64,000 nt of DNA from Emcibacter sp048269205 (GCF_048269205.1 NZ_JBLXJC010000001.1:1426001-1490000); one strand, 5' to 3'; shown: positions 17,769 to 27,349, counted from the first letter of the stretch. The notes: generated by a model from the sequence alone, not told the origin. Program-made: numbers and translations.

Positions 17769-18413
17769 TTGTCTGAGGAATTTATTCGCGAGGTAGACGA
17801 AGATCTTCGTCACCAGCAGCTTACAGCATTTTGGAAAAACTACGGCAAATATGTCATAGCCGTGGCTGTGGGCATTGTCATTTTTGTTGCCGGATCCCAG
17901 GGGTATAAGAAATATACCGAAGGCAAATATCTGGATGTGTCGGAGCAATATACTGCTGCACTGGACAATATCGGTTCAGGCAACCAGCAGCAGGCTTTGG
18001 TCAAGCTCAAAGAGCTTTCCGACAAGGATGTGGAGGGATACACCGTTCTTTCTGCCATGAAACGGGCGGAGTTGCATCTTGGGAACGGGGAACAGGCTCT
18101 GGCTGTCGGTATTCTGGACGGTCTGGCGAAAAATTCCGGGGTCGGGGAATTCTATCGCGATCTGGCCAGCCTTCAGGCGGCTACGATCCTGATGGACGAG
18201 TCCAGCTACGAGGAAACCACGGCCCGTCTCGAGCCGCTTCTGGAGCGGCGCAACGAAATGCATTACCTGGCAAAGGAACTCCTGGCCATGGCTGCTATTC
18301 AAAGCGGCGATCTGGAAAAAGCCAAGGGGCTGCTGCGTGACCTGAGCGAGGACCTGGAAACACCGGAACAGGTGAAATTCAGGGCTGACCAGCTGATCAC
18401 TGTAATCGAGTAA
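17769..18413 (+). CDS. Membrane-anchored tetratricopeptide protein (YfgM/TPR_21 family)
   Basis: A 214-residue protein with a cytoplasmic leader, one membrane helix (about 28-46, YVIAVAVGIVIFVAG) and a periplasmic helical-repeat domain. The layout matches YfgM, an inner-membrane partner of the Sec translocon and periplasmic chaperones in E. coli. The start is TTG 17769, supported by AGGAGAG just upstream and by the family-like SEEFIREVDEDLR opening. As in many proteobacteria it lies directly before bamB and der (8 bases to bamB), which supports the assignment. Confidence 0.88.
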   Translation: MSEEFIREVDEDLRHQQLTAFWKNYGKYVIAVAVGIVIFVAGSQGYKKYTEGKYLDVSEQYTAALDNIGSGNQQQALVKLKELSDKDVEGYTVLSAMKRAELHLGNGEQALAVGILDGLAKNSGVGEFYRDLASLQAATILMDESSYEETTARLEPLLERRNEMHYLAKELLAMAAIQSGDLEKAKGLLRDLSEDLETPEQVKFRADQLITVIE

Positions 18414-18421
18414 GGCGGATA

Positions 18422-19777
18422 ATGGGAAATTTTATGGCGACTGAATACTTTCCGGGCCGGACTGCAGTCCGTATCACACTGGTTGCCCTTCTGGCAACCG
18501 GTCTCGCGGCTTGCGGGGGCGGGGGTAACAAGGATAAAAACCGGCTCGACGGGGAAAGAATACCTGTTCTGACTTTTGAGCAAAGCCTGAAAATCGATCC
18601 CCAGGTTTCCAGTTATCAGATCACGCTGCCGACACCTTCCGCCAGTGGCGATTGGTCGCAGCCGGGACAGAATGCCTTTCATTATGTAGGACATCCTGCC
18701 CTGTCCGAGAATCCTCAGAAAATCTGGTCCACGGATATCGGTGAAGGCTCAAATGGCCGTCACGCCCTTGGGGGCATGCCGGTGATTGCCAATGGCCGTA
18801 TGTTCATGATTGATTCCCGCGCCAGGGTTCGTGCCTTCAATGCGGAGACCGGCAAAAAACTTTGGGATCATGATTTCCGGGAAAAAGGCGAAACTGTCAA
18901 GAATGCCTATGGCGGCGGAGTGACATATGGCAACGGCACGCTGTTTATCACCAACGGATACGGGCATATTGCGGCCATGGACCCGGCGAACGGGAACGTT
19001 AAATGGCAGGCGAAAACCGGCATTCCCATGCGCGGCGCACCGACTTACGCAGACGGTCGTCTTTTTGCCCTGAGCCATGACAATCAGACCTATGCCCTTG
19101 ACGCCAACACGGGCGAGATTCTCTGGAACGAAATCGGTATATCCGAAAATGCCGGCCTTGTAGGGGCCGCAAGCCCGGCCGTTATCGGCAATACAGTGAT
19201 TTCCGCCTACAGCTCCGGCGAAGTTTATGCCATGCGGGTGGAAAACGGTCGGACACTCTGGACCGATACCCTGTCCCGGCAGGGCAGGCTCACCGCCATG
19301 GCCAGCCTGCGCGATGTGGACGGTCACCCGGTGATTTATGACAACAAGGTCTATGCCGTCAGCCATTCCGGGCGTATGGTGGCCATTGACCTGCGTTCCG
19401 GCACCCGTATCTGGGAACAGAATGTGGGCTCACAATACACGCCCTGGGTGGCAGGTGATTTCATCTATGTGGTCACCCCTGAAGGACAGGTTGTCTGTCT
19501 GACACGCCGGGAAGGCAAGATCCGCTGGATTACCCAGCTCGAACGCTATAAAAATCCGGAACGACGTGACGAGCCAGTACACTGGTCCGGGCCGCTTCTT
19601 GCCGGGGACCGGGTTCTGGTGACATCCTCACACGGCTATGCGGTTTCCCTGTCGCCCTATACCGGTGACGTCCTCAGCGGCATTGAGCTGCCGGACGGTG
19701 CGGAGTATGGTCCGATTATTGCCAACGGGATCCTTTATATCATGACAACAGACGGTGAAGTGGTCGCTTACCGCTAA
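18422..19777 (+). CDS. BamB, outer-membrane assembly lipoprotein
   Basis: Lipoprotein of the BAM complex that helps fold outer-membrane beta-barrels. The 451 residues begin with a signal peptide ending in the lipobox LAAC, with Cys31 the lipidated residue, followed by a glycine-rich linker and an eight-bladed PQQ-like beta-propeller (repeats such as VRAFNAETGKKLWDHDF and TYALDANTGEILW). It is placed between the YfgM-like gene and der, the usual order. A second ATG at 18434 is possible; the first has an AAGGCGGA ribosome site. Confidence 0.94.
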   Translation: MGNFMATEYFPGRTAVRITLVALLATGLAACGGGGNKDKNRLDGERIPVLTFEQSLKIDPQVSSYQITLPTPSASGDWSQPGQNAFHYVGHPALSENPQKIWSTDIGEGSNGRHALGGMPVIANGRMFMIDSRARVRAFNAETGKKLWDHDFREKGETVKNAYGGGVTYGNGTLFITNGYGHIAAMDPANGNVKWQAKTGIPMRGAPTYADGRLFALSHDNQTYALDANTGEILWNEIGISENAGLVGAASPAVIGNTVISAYSSGEVYAMRVENGRTLWTDTLSRQGRLTAMASLRDVDGHPVIYDNKVYAVSHSGRMVAIDLRSGTRIWEQNVGSQYTPWVAGDFIYVVTPEGQVVCLTRREGKIRWITQLERYKNPERRDEPVHWSGPLLAGDRVLVTSSHGYAVSLSPYTGDVLSGIELPDGAEYGPIIANGILYIMTTDGEVVAYR

Positions 19778-19853
19778 GGTTTGTCATAATTACATTGATT
19801 ATTTGGCCCGTTTTGGTAAAAGCGGGCCACATTTATTTGCAGGTAACAAAACC

Positions 19854-21272
19854 ATGGCTCTTACCATCGCCATTATCGGCCGCCCCAATGTGGGCAAATC
19901 CACCCTGTTCAACCGTCTGGTTGGCAAACGGCTGGCTATTGTCGATGACACGCCCGGCGTGACTCGCGACCGGCGCGAGGCCATGGGCTCCCTCGGGGAG
20001 TATAAATTCAAGATTATTGATACCGCCGGTCTTGAGGAGGGCAAGGCTCAAAGCCTGTCCGCGCGCATGTGGGAACAGACGGAAAAGGCCATTGAAGAAG
20101 CGGACTTTTCCCTGTTCATGATTGACGCCCGGGCCGGGGTTACCCCGCTGGACAAACATTTCGCCGAACTATTGCGCCGGGGAAATCACCCGATGATCCT
20201 GCTGGCCAACAAGGCAGAGGGCCGGGCCGGTGAAGAAGGGCTCTATGATGCCTTCAGCCTTGGCCTGGGCGCGCCGATTCCGGTATCCGCCGAACATGGC
20301 GAGGGTCTTGCGGAATTGATCGAGGCCTTTGACGAAAAATGCCGCGAGCTTCGTATTGATCCGCTCTCCGAGGAAGAAGAGCAGGTGGTAAGCTTCTCCG
20401 TCGCCATTGAGGGCGAGGTGACCGAGGAAGAGGAAGCCGCCAGTGAAATTGACAGCGGCCTGCCGCTGCAACTTGCCATTGTCGGCCGGCCCAATGTGGG
20501 AAAATCCACCCTGGTCAACCAGATCCTGGGCGAGGAGCGGCAGATCACCGGTCCCGAGGCGGGCCTGACCCGCGATACCATCGGCGTCAGCTTTGACTAT
20601 GAGGGCCGGGAAATCCGTATGTTTGATACGGCGGGATTGCGCAGGAAAGCCAAGGTCCAGGAAAAACTGGAAAAGCTGTCGGTCGCCGATACCATCCGGG
20701 CGCTCAACTTTGCCGAGGTCGTCGTCCTGATGATTGACGCCACCATGCCGTTCGAGCGGCAGGACCTGAGCATCGCCAGCCTGGTAGTGCAGGAAGGCCG
20801 CGCCCTGGTGTTGGCGCTCAACAAATATGACCTGATCGAAAACCGCCAGGAAGTCCTGAAGGATATTGCCGAGAAGCTGGAACATACCCTGCCGCAGGTC
20901 AAGGGCATTCCGGTGATCCCGATCAGCGCTCTGACCGGCAAGGGGGTTAACAAGCTGATTCCGGCGGTCTTTGAAGCTTATCGGCAGTGGAACCGTCGCA
21001 TCAGTACCTCAAAGCTCAACCGCTGGCTTTCGGACACCACAGACTATCATCCGGCGCCGTCGGTCAGTGGCCGCCGCATCAAAATGCGCTATATCACCCA
21101 GGTCAAGACCCGGCCGCCGACCTTTGCCATCTTCTGCAACCGCCCGGCCGATGTGGCCAACAGCTACCAGCGCTATCTGATGAATGAGCTTCGGTGGGAC
21201 TTTGAACTGCCCGGTGTGCCGATCCGTCTGCTGCTAAGACGTGGCGATAACCCGTATCACAAGAAGAAGTAG
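19854..21272 (+). CDS. Ribosome biogenesis GTPase Der (EngA)
   Basis: Double GTPase needed for 50S subunit maturation. The 472 residues hold two tandem G domains with P-loops GRPNVGKS at 9-16 and 211-218, each followed by DTAGL and NKxD motifs (NKAE in the first, NKYD in the second), and a C-terminal KH-like domain. The frame is open 33 codons upstream into the bamB end, but ATG 19854 gives the family start MALTIAIIGRPN. Transcription from bamB is likely to continue into der. Confidence 0.96.
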   Translation: MALTIAIIGRPNVGKSTLFNRLVGKRLAIVDDTPGVTRDRREAMGSLGEYKFKIIDTAGLEEGKAQSLSARMWEQTEKAIEEADFSLFMIDARAGVTPLDKHFAELLRRGNHPMILLANKAEGRAGEEGLYDAFSLGLGAPIPVSAEHGEGLAELIEAFDEKCRELRIDPLSEEEEQVVSFSVAIEGEVTEEEEAASEIDSGLPLQLAIVGRPNVGKSTLVNQILGEERQITGPEAGLTRDTIGVSFDYEGREIRMFDTAGLRRKAKVQEKLEKLSVADTIRALNFAEVVVLMIDATMPFERQDLSIASLVVQEGRALVLALNKYDLIENRQEVLKDIAEKLEHTLPQVKGIPVIPISALTGKGVNKLIPAVFEAYRQWNRRISTSKLNRWLSDTTDYHPAPSVSGRRIKMRYITQVKTRPPTFAIFCNRPADVANSYQRYLMNELRWDFELPGVPIRLLLRRGDNPYHKKK

Positions 21273-21293
21273 GAACAGTAAAAAACACTGGTT

Positions 21294-21983
21294 ATGGGGG
21301 ATATAGTGTTAAATATTTTTGTTGCTGCAATCCTCATACTTATTTTCGTTGTACTTCCCATAACTATAGCAATTTGGGTCGGTAAAGCAGGATATCGCTT
21401 AGGCACACGATTGGGGCAAAATGCCAATGGTGTGGCTGTGTCAGGTAAAAAGACAGGCGAATATGGCCCTGTGAAGAACAACGAGTTCTATGTGTTTGTC
21501 GTAACTGTCCTGATTGGTATGGTTTTATCCTTTTCCAATATTTATCTTTTTCCCTGGACCGGAAATGGATTTAGTTTCGAAAGAGATTTTATCGATAGCT
21601 TTGTCAAATGTTCCAATCCGACGATTGCCGTTGAGCAGGTTAACATTCTTAGGAACTGTCTTCTATCGACAGCTGTAGGCATGGTATTTCTATTATTTAG
21701 ATTGTTTCCCTTATCGCGAGAGATACCCCGACGGGTCATGACCTTGGACCGAGGCGCTGTATCTCTGTTCTCTTTGTCCGTCATAACTTTGGCGGCAGTG
21801 TTGATTATCTCGCGCGTGGTCTTGGCGTATGAGCCAATTGTGGACTGCAATGGAACATACATGAAAGTCCCGTATTTGCTTTATTCTACTCTGTTCGTGT
21901 GGGCTAGCGGATTGATGATTTTCATGATGTCGTTTGTACCGATATCGATTTATTTCCGCTACTTCCGGAAAGAAGCTCCCTAG
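21294..21983 (+). CDS. Hypothetical multi-spanning membrane protein
   Basis: I do not recognise this 229-residue protein. It shows five likely membrane helices (about 5-29, 65-86, 122-140, 157-179 and 195-220). The first loop is glycine/lysine-rich, and the 87-121 and 180-192 loops carry cysteines (C106, C122, C185) that could lie in the periplasm. The DNA is visibly richer in A and T than der and purF on either side, which with its position at the end of a conserved block suggests a later insertion. It starts 21 bases after der and ends just before a cluster of palindromic repeats. Confidence 0.65.
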   Translation: MGDIVLNIFVAAILILIFVVLPITIAIWVGKAGYRLGTRLGQNANGVAVSGKKTGEYGPVKNNEFYVFVVTVLIGMVLSFSNIYLFPWTGNGFSFERDFIDSFVKCSNPTIAVEQVNILRNCLLSTAVGMVFLLFRLFPLSREIPRRVMTLDRGAVSLFSLSVITLAAVLIISRVVLAYEPIVDCNGTYMKVPYLLYSTLFVWASGLMIFMMSFVPISIYFRYFRKEAP

Positions 21984-21997
21984 GGCTATTGTCCTGG

Positions 21998-22196
21998 CGT
22001 CACCCCGGCGAAAGCCGGGGTCCATGTGACCGTCTGGGTGAACTTTCAGGATGAGCTATGGATTCCTGCTTTCGCAGGAATGACGAGTGTTATCGCGCAC
22101 TCTGTCGTCATTCCCGACCTGACCGGGAATCCATGTTAATTTCGGAAAGACTCTATCAGGAGGAGCCATGGACTCCCGCTTTCGCGGGAGTGACGG
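21998..22196. repeat. Cluster of four short palindromic (REP-like) repeats
   Basis: Four hairpin units fill the gap between two converging genes. Stems: CCCCGGC/GCCGGGG (22003-22020), ATTCCTGC/GCAGGAAT (22062-22081), ATTCCCG/CGGGAAT (22110-22130) and ACTCCCGC/GCGGGAGT (22172-22191). Each unit has TCCATG or CCATGGA on one side and GTCA or TGACG on the other; by these flanks units 2 and 4 point one way and units 1 and 3 the other, so orientation alternates. They resemble the dispersed intergenic repeats of many proteobacteria and may also end transcription from both sides. Confidence 0.8.
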
Positions 22197-22203
22197 AAAA
22201 AGG

Positions 22204-22923
22204 TTACTTCTTCCATTCCCGGAAATCAAACACCTGGCCGGTCTCGGTGAACTCTTCCGAGCACAGCTCCACGAACATGGGCGCGATCTCTTTGGGATGG
22301 GGCAGGCTTTCCGGATCCTCACCCGGCATGGCCTTGGCGCGCATGCCGGTGCGGATGGGGCCCGGGTTGATCAGGTTAGCGCGAACATTGGTAATTTTCA
22401 TTTCCTCCGCCCAGGTTTTCACAGTCACTTCAAGGGCCGCCTTGGTCATGGCGTATCCGCCCCAGTAAGCTCGTGCCTTCTGGGCCACACCTGAGCATAC
22501 AAAGACCGCCCGGCCGGCATCAGATTGCTTGAGCAGCGCTTCGAAGGACCGGATCAGCCGGTAATTGGCGGTCAGGTTCACATTCAGCAGCATATCCCAG
22601 TCCTTGGGCGTAATATGGCTGAGCGGGGACAGGATGCCAAGATAACCGGCGTTTCCGACCAGGATATCCAGCTTGCCGTATTTTTCATAAATCGCCGCGC
22701 CAAGACGGTCAATGCCGTCATAGTCGGTGATGTCGAGCGGCACCAGCAGAGCTTCGCGCCCGGTCTCCGCCTTGATCTGGTCGTCCAGTTCCTCAAGCGC
22801 GCCGACGGTGCGGGCGACCAGGATCACTTCGGCGCCTTCACGGGCGAATTCAAGGGCCACGGCGCGGCCGATGCCCCGGGAGGCCCCTGTAATAAGGGCG
22901 ATTTTTCCGTCAAGTTTTCCCAT
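22204..22923 (-). CDS. SDR-family NAD(P)-dependent oxidoreductase
   Basis: Short-chain dehydrogenase of unknown substrate, 239 residues. It has the cofactor loop TGASRGIG (13-20), the NAG motif (VGNAGYLG), a serine in VCSGVAQ and the YAMTK catalytic tyrosine-lysine pair, so it should be active. A gene of this type follows purF in many Alphaproteobacteria; its job there is not established. It starts 21 bases after the purF stop and is probably the last gene of that transcript. Confidence 0.9.
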   Translation of the reverse strand: MGKLDGKIALITGASRGIGRAVALEFAREGAEVILVARTVGALEELDDQIKAETGREALLVPLDITDYDGIDRLGAAIYEKYGKLDILVGNAGYLGILSPLSHITPKDWDMLLNVNLTANYRLIRSFEALLKQSDAGRAVFVCSGVAQKARAYWGGYAMTKAALEVTVKTWAEEMKITNVRANLINPGPIRTGMRAKAMPGEDPESLPHPKEIAPMFVELCSEEFTETGQVFDFREWKK

Positions 22924-22944
22924 GGTCAGTCCGTCAGGCCGTTA

Positions 22945-24438
22945 TCAGTCAGTAAGGAAGGAGAATTGTTTGTTGTCTTCACCCAGCTCTTCATCAGTAA
23001 GCTTGGTGGGGTACTCACCGCTGAAGCAGGCATCGCAAAACTGGGGACTGATGCTGTCCCTGTTGGCTTCGCCCACGGCCCGGTACAACCCGTCGATGGA
23101 GACAAAGGCAAGGCTGTCGGCCTTGATATATTTGGCCATTTCGTCAACAGACATGCGAGACGCCAGAAGCTTGTCTTTTTCCGGCGTATCCACGCCGTAA
23201 AAGCAGCTGTTGGTGGTTGGCGGGCTGGCGATGCGCATATGCACTTCCTTGGCCCCGGCGGCGCGCATCATTTCCACGATTTTAACCGAGGTGGTGCCGC
23301 GGACGATACTGTCGTCGATAAGCACGATGCGTTTGCCCTCGATTTCCCCTTTGTTGGCATTATGTTTCAGCTTCACGCCCAGATGGCGGATCTGGTCGGA
23401 CGGCTCAATGAAGGTCCGGCCCACATAATGGTTGCGGATGATGCCGAGCTCGAACGGGATGCCGGACTGCTGGGCATAACCGATGGCGGCGGGAACACCG
23501 GAATCAGGCACGGGAATCACCAGGTCGGCATCAACGGTGCTTTCCTTGGCCAGTTCCTTGCCGATGTTCTTGCGTACTTGATAGACGCTTCTGTCGTTGG
23601 TGATGCTGTCGGGGCGGGAGAAATAAACATGTTCGAAAATACAGGGGCGGGGTTTTTTGGCCGGGAACGGATGATGGCTGGTAAAGCCGTCCGCATCAAT
23701 AACGATAAGCTCGCCCGGCTCCACGTCACGAATATAGTCCGCGCCGATAATATCAAGGGCGCAGGTTTCCGAGGCGAAGATATAGGTATCATCGGACAGT
23801 TTACCCAGCACCAGCGGGCGCACACCCAGCGGGTCGCGGGCGCCGATCAATTTTTTCTGGCTCAGCGCGACAACGGAATAGGCGCCTTCAATCCGGCGCA
23901 GGGCGTCAATCACCCGGTCCACCAGGTTCATATAGGTGCTGGTGGCCACAAGGTGAATGATCACTTCCGAATCCGAGGTGGACTGAAAGATGGCGCCTTT
24001 TTCCACCAGCAGCTTGCGCAGGGTCCAGGCATTGGTGAGATTGCCGTTATGGGCAACCGCAAATCCGCCCGAGGACAGGTCGGCAAAAAGCGGCTGAATA
24101 TTGCGCATGCCCGAACCGCCGGTGGTGGAATAGCGCACATGGCCAATGGCGGACATGCCGGGCAGGGATTCAATGACCTTCTGGCTGTTGAAATTATCAG
24201 CCACATGGCCCATGGATTTATGGGAATGGAATTGCTTGCCATCGAAGGCGACGATTCCGGCGGCTTCCTGTCCCCGGTGTTGCAGGGCATGCAGGCCGAG
24301 CACCGTATGGGCCGCGGATTCCACATGGTTATAGATGCCGAAAACACCGCATTCTTCATGCAGTTTGTCGTCATCAAAGGGGTTGGTGCCGATAAAGTCG
24401 TCGGGGGAGCCGTGTCGGGGAGCAGTATAATCCGTCAT
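22945..24438 (-). CDS. Amidophosphoribosyltransferase PurF
   Basis: Makes phosphoribosylamine from PRPP and glutamine, the first committed step of purine synthesis. The 497 residues include a propeptide of about 29 residues before the nucleophile Cys30 (EECGVFGIY), the class II glutamine amidotransferase domain (LQHRGQEAAG), and the phosphoribosyltransferase domain with the PRPP motif VLIDDSIVRGTT. A cleaved propeptide is typical of the Bacillus-like form of the enzyme. It follows cvpA after 91 bases, the classic cvpA-purF order. Confidence 0.97.
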   Translation of the reverse strand: MTDYTAPRHGSPDDFIGTNPFDDDKLHEECGVFGIYNHVESAAHTVLGLHALQHRGQEAAGIVAFDGKQFHSHKSMGHVADNFNSQKVIESLPGMSAIGHVRYSTTGGSGMRNIQPLFADLSSGGFAVAHNGNLTNAWTLRKLLVEKGAIFQSTSDSEVIIHLVATSTYMNLVDRVIDALRRIEGAYSVVALSQKKLIGARDPLGVRPLVLGKLSDDTYIFASETCALDIIGADYIRDVEPGELIVIDADGFTSHHPFPAKKPRPCIFEHVYFSRPDSITNDRSVYQVRKNIGKELAKESTVDADLVIPVPDSGVPAAIGYAQQSGIPFELGIIRNHYVGRTFIEPSDQIRHLGVKLKHNANKGEIEGKRIVLIDDSIVRGTTSVKIVEMMRAAGAKEVHMRIASPPTTNSCFYGVDTPEKDKLLASRMSVDEMAKYIKADSLAFVSIDGLYRAVGEANRDSISPQFCDACFSGEYPTKLTDEELGEDNKQFSFLTD

Positions 24439-24529
24439 ATAGTCAACTCGTCACAAAATCGTTGAGTGTCAGGGTTGTCGTGGCCTCAGGGGCGTTATAT
24501 GTCGAATCCGTTTCTATGTGAACCTTTTT

Positions 24530-25174
24530 TTACTCGTCTGAGAGTTTCTTGAACAGTTCATCCATTTCCTCGGTAGACTTCTTGTCGTATCCCTCTTCTT
24601 TTCGGGAATTGCTGGGGAAGGACGGCATCATCTTTTTCAGCCGTTCCAGCGCCTCGATATCCTTCCGGGTTTCTTCCAGGTCTATGTCGTCCTTATAGGG
24701 ATTCATGGCGTTCAGCATGCTGGCGCCATATTCAACCAGCGGCCGGGATTTGGCTTCGATAAACCAGTCCGGATAGTTTTTGGGCGAAATGAACGGGGTG
24801 GTCAGAAGATAGACAAAGCAGATCAGCAGCATGCCGCGCAATGTGCCGAACAGGATGCCGAGCCCCCGGTCCAGGGCGCCAATATGACTTTCCTTGATTC
24901 TTCTGCCGACTGTGCTGGCGATCAGCTTGAAAATCACCAGGCTGCCAATTCCCAGCAGGGCGTAGGTGATGATATCGGCCATGATTTCCGGCTGTATCAG
25001 CTTGTAGGTATGGGGGGAGACCACGGGATGCCCCTGCAGGGTGATAATGATGGCGCCGGCCCAGGCCGCAAGGCTGAGAGCCTCCGTTGTAAAGCCCTTT
25101 GACCAGGAAATAATGCCTGATATCAGCAGGGTGGAGATGACAATCACGTCCAGCGGGTTCAGAAAACCTTCCAT
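24530..25174 (-). CDS. CvpA-family inner-membrane protein
   Basis: The 214 residues have four likely membrane helices in the first 130 residues, starting PLDVIVISTLLISGIISWSKGF, then a charged cytoplasmic tail of about 80 residues. The family is required for colicin V production and for envelope stress tolerance in E. coli; the molecular function is unknown. The start overlaps the radA stop by one base (TAATG), and purF follows. Confidence 0.92.
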   Translation of the reverse strand: MEGFLNPLDVIVISTLLISGIISWSKGFTTEALSLAAWAGAIIITLQGHPVVSPHTYKLIQPEIMADIITYALLGIGSLVIFKLIASTVGRRIKESHIGALDRGLGILFGTLRGMLLICFVYLLTTPFISPKNYPDWFIEAKSRPLVEYGASMLNAMNPYKDDIDLEETRKDIEALERLKKMMPSFPSNSRKEEGYDKKSTEEMDELFKKLSDE

Positions 25175-26553
25175 TATGCGCCCTCGAGGTCTACGGCAAT
25201 CAGGTCGACAAGCTTGCGGATTTCATCCAGTTCAACCACACGCAATTCCTTGCCTTTCTGTTTTATCTTTGCCGGGATATAGGCCTGTTCAAAACCGAGC
25301 TTGGCGGATTCCTTGAGACGGGCGTCCGCCTGGCTTACCGGGCGGATTTCGCCGGACAGGCTGATTTCCCCGAACAATACCGTATTTTTCGCTATTGAAT
25401 AACCGGAAAGTGACGAAATGAGGGCGGCAGCCACGGCCATATCGGCGGCCGGTTCAGAAATCCTCAAGCCCCCGGCCACATTGAGGTAAATATCAAAGGC
25501 CCCGAGGCCAAGACCGCAACGGGCATCGAGTACGGCAATGATCATGGACAGCCGGCCCGAATCCCAGCCCACAACAGCCCGGCGCGGCGTGCCGAGAGAG
25601 GAAGGCGCCACCAATGCCTGGATTTCCACCAGCATGGGGCGCGAGCCTTCCATGCCGGCAAAGACGGCGGAACCGGCCACATCGCCCGTATGATTGCCGA
25701 GGAACAGCGTCGAGGGATTATGCACCTCCTGCAGGCCCATGTCGCTCATCTCAAAGACGCCAATTTCGTCGGTGCCGCCGAAACGGTTTTTGACGGCGCG
25801 CAGGATCCTGAACTGGTGGCCGCGGTCGCCCTCGAAATACAACACCGTATCGACCATATGTTCAAGAACCCGGGGACCGGCGATCTGGCCGTCCTTGGTC
25901 ACATGTCCCACAAGCACCACAGCCACATTGCGCCGTTTGGCAAAACGGATCAGTTCCTGGGCGCAGGTCCGGACCTGGGCCACGGTGCCCGGTGCGGATT
26001 CGATGGTGTCGGCGAACATGGTCTGAATGGAATCAATCACCACCACCTGCGGCAGGTCGCCATGTTCGAGGGTGGCGATGATATTGCGCAGATTGGTTTC
26101 GGAACCCAGTTTGACGGGATTTTTCTCGAGCCCAAGCCGTTTGGCGCGCATGCGGACCTGGCTGGTGGATTCCTCACCCGAGACATAGATGGTGTTATGT
26201 CCGGAACCGGCAAGCTTTGCCATGGCCTGCAACAGGATTGTGGATTTGCCGATTCCGGGATCACCGCCGATCAGGGTCGCGGAGCCTGGCACCAGGCCGC
26301 CGCCACAGGCCCGGTCAAATTCGGCCATGCCCGACATCATGCGGGCGGGGGGATTTTCCTCTCCCTGCAGTTCGCCAAGCTCGATCACCTGACCCTTGGC
26401 CGGCGAGGAGCCTTTTCCGAGCCCGCTGGGCAGGCTCTGGTCGGCTTCTTCGGTGATGCTGTTCCATTCACCGCAGGATTCGCATTGTCCCATCCATTTG
26501 GAGGTGACGCTGCCGCAGGACTGACAGACATATGTGCGGCGGGCTTTGGCCAT
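25174..26553 (-). CDS. DNA repair protein RadA
   Basis: DnaB-like branch-migration helicase acting with RecA in recombinational repair. The 459 residues show the four-cysteine zinc finger (C10, C13, C24, C27), the Walker A loop GGDPGIGKST, the RadA-specific KNRFG motif and the C-terminal Lon-protease-like domain (LGLGAFDIYLNVAGGLRISEPAAD), which is structural rather than proteolytic. It starts 4 bases after mlaF ends and overlaps cvpA by one base. Confidence 0.97.
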   Translation of the reverse strand: MAKARRTYVCQSCGSVTSKWMGQCESCGEWNSITEEADQSLPSGLGKGSSPAKGQVIELGELQGEENPPARMMSGMAEFDRACGGGLVPGSATLIGGDPGIGKSTILLQAMAKLAGSGHNTIYVSGEESTSQVRMRAKRLGLEKNPVKLGSETNLRNIIATLEHGDLPQVVVIDSIQTMFADTIESAPGTVAQVRTCAQELIRFAKRRNVAVVLVGHVTKDGQIAGPRVLEHMVDTVLYFEGDRGHQFRILRAVKNRFGGTDEIGVFEMSDMGLQEVHNPSTLFLGNHTGDVAGSAVFAGMEGSRPMLVEIQALVAPSSLGTPRRAVVGWDSGRLSMIIAVLDARCGLGLGAFDIYLNVAGGLRISEPAADMAVAAALISSLSGYSIAKNTVLFGEISLSGEIRPVSQADARLKESAKLGFEQAYIPAKIKQKGKELRVVELDEIRKLVDLIAVDLEGA

Positions 26554-26557
26554 AGGG

Positions 26558-27349
26558 TCAGGCTTTCAGAATTTCCATCTTGATCGGACCGACGGCGCGA
26601 CCGTGGATGAATTGCTCAACATAGTCGTTACCGCTTTGATCGATCTCGTCCCGGGGGCCGCTCCAGATGATGTTGCCCTTGTAGATCATGGCGCATTTAT
26701 CGGCGATCTTGCGCACGCTGGCCATGTCATGGGTGATGGAAAGGGCCGTGGCGCCCAGGTCCTTCACGCATTCCACGATCAGGTCATTGATCACGTCGGC
26801 CATGATGGGGTCAAGACCGGTCGTAGGTTCGTCAAAGAAAATGATTTCCGGTTCGTCGGCAATGGCGCGGGCCAAACCAACACGTTTCTGCATGCCGCCG
26901 GAAAGCTCCGCCGGGCTGAGCATGGCCACTTCGGGCTCGAGGCCTACACGGCGCAATTTTTCGATGGCAAGTTCCCTGGCATCCTTGCGGGACATCTGCT
27001 TTTCCGCCAGCAGGCGGAAGGCGACATTTTCCCAGACAGGCAGGCTGTCAAAGAGGGCCGCACCCTGAAACAGCATGCCGAACTTGGCCAGGACTTTCTG
27101 ACGGTCCTTGCCGCGCAAGCCAACGGTTTCCTCACCGTCGATCTTGATGCTGCCGGCGTCCGGCTCCAGAAGGCCGAGAATGCATTTAAGGGTCACGGAC
27201 TTGCCGGACCCGGACCCGCCGATGATAACCATGGATTCTCCTGGCATCACGTCCAGGTCAATGCTGTCCAGCACGACCTTGTTGCCAAAGGCCTTGCGTA
27301 CGCCTCTCAGGCTGATTTTCGGTGTCTGTTGATCGGGAGTCTGGGTCAT
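26558..27349 (-). CDS. MlaF-type ABC transporter ATP-binding protein
   Basis: ATPase of the MCE/Mla phospholipid transport system of the inner membrane. The 263 residues hold Walker A GGSGSGKS, the Q-loop MLFQGAALFDSL (typical of MlaF), the signature LSGGMQKR written here as ELSGGMQKRVGLARA, and Walker B IIFFDEPTTGLD. The start overlaps the mlaE stop as ATGA. The MCE-domain partner MlaD and the periplasmic MlaC are not next to it; radA follows instead. Confidence 0.92.
   Translation of the reverse strand: MTQTPDQQTPKISLRGVRKAFGNKVVLDSIDLDVMPGESMVIIGGSGSGKSVTLKCILGLLEPDAGSIKIDGEETVGLRGKDRQKVLAKFGMLFQGAALFDSLPVWENVAFRLLAEKQMSRKDARELAIEKLRRVGLEPEVAMLSPAELSGGMQKRVGLARAIADEPEIIFFDEPTTGLDPIMADVINDLIVECVKDLGATALSITHDMASVRKIADKCAMIYKGNIIWSGPRDEIDQSGNDYVEQFIHGRAVGPIKMEILKA

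Noticed and set aside
21998..22196. A CRISPR array
   Set aside because: The four units differ in sequence, alternate in direction and have uneven spacing; no cas genes are near.
22525..24465. A 646-codon open frame on the plus strand
   Set aside because: It lies exactly opposite purF and the SDR and reads the reverse complement of their codons; both real genes have complete catalytic motifs, while this frame has a His/Gly-rich composition typical of antisense translation.
25690..26583. A 297-codon frame on the plus strand
   Set aside because: Antisense to radA, whose zinc finger and P-loop lie in the opposite strand.
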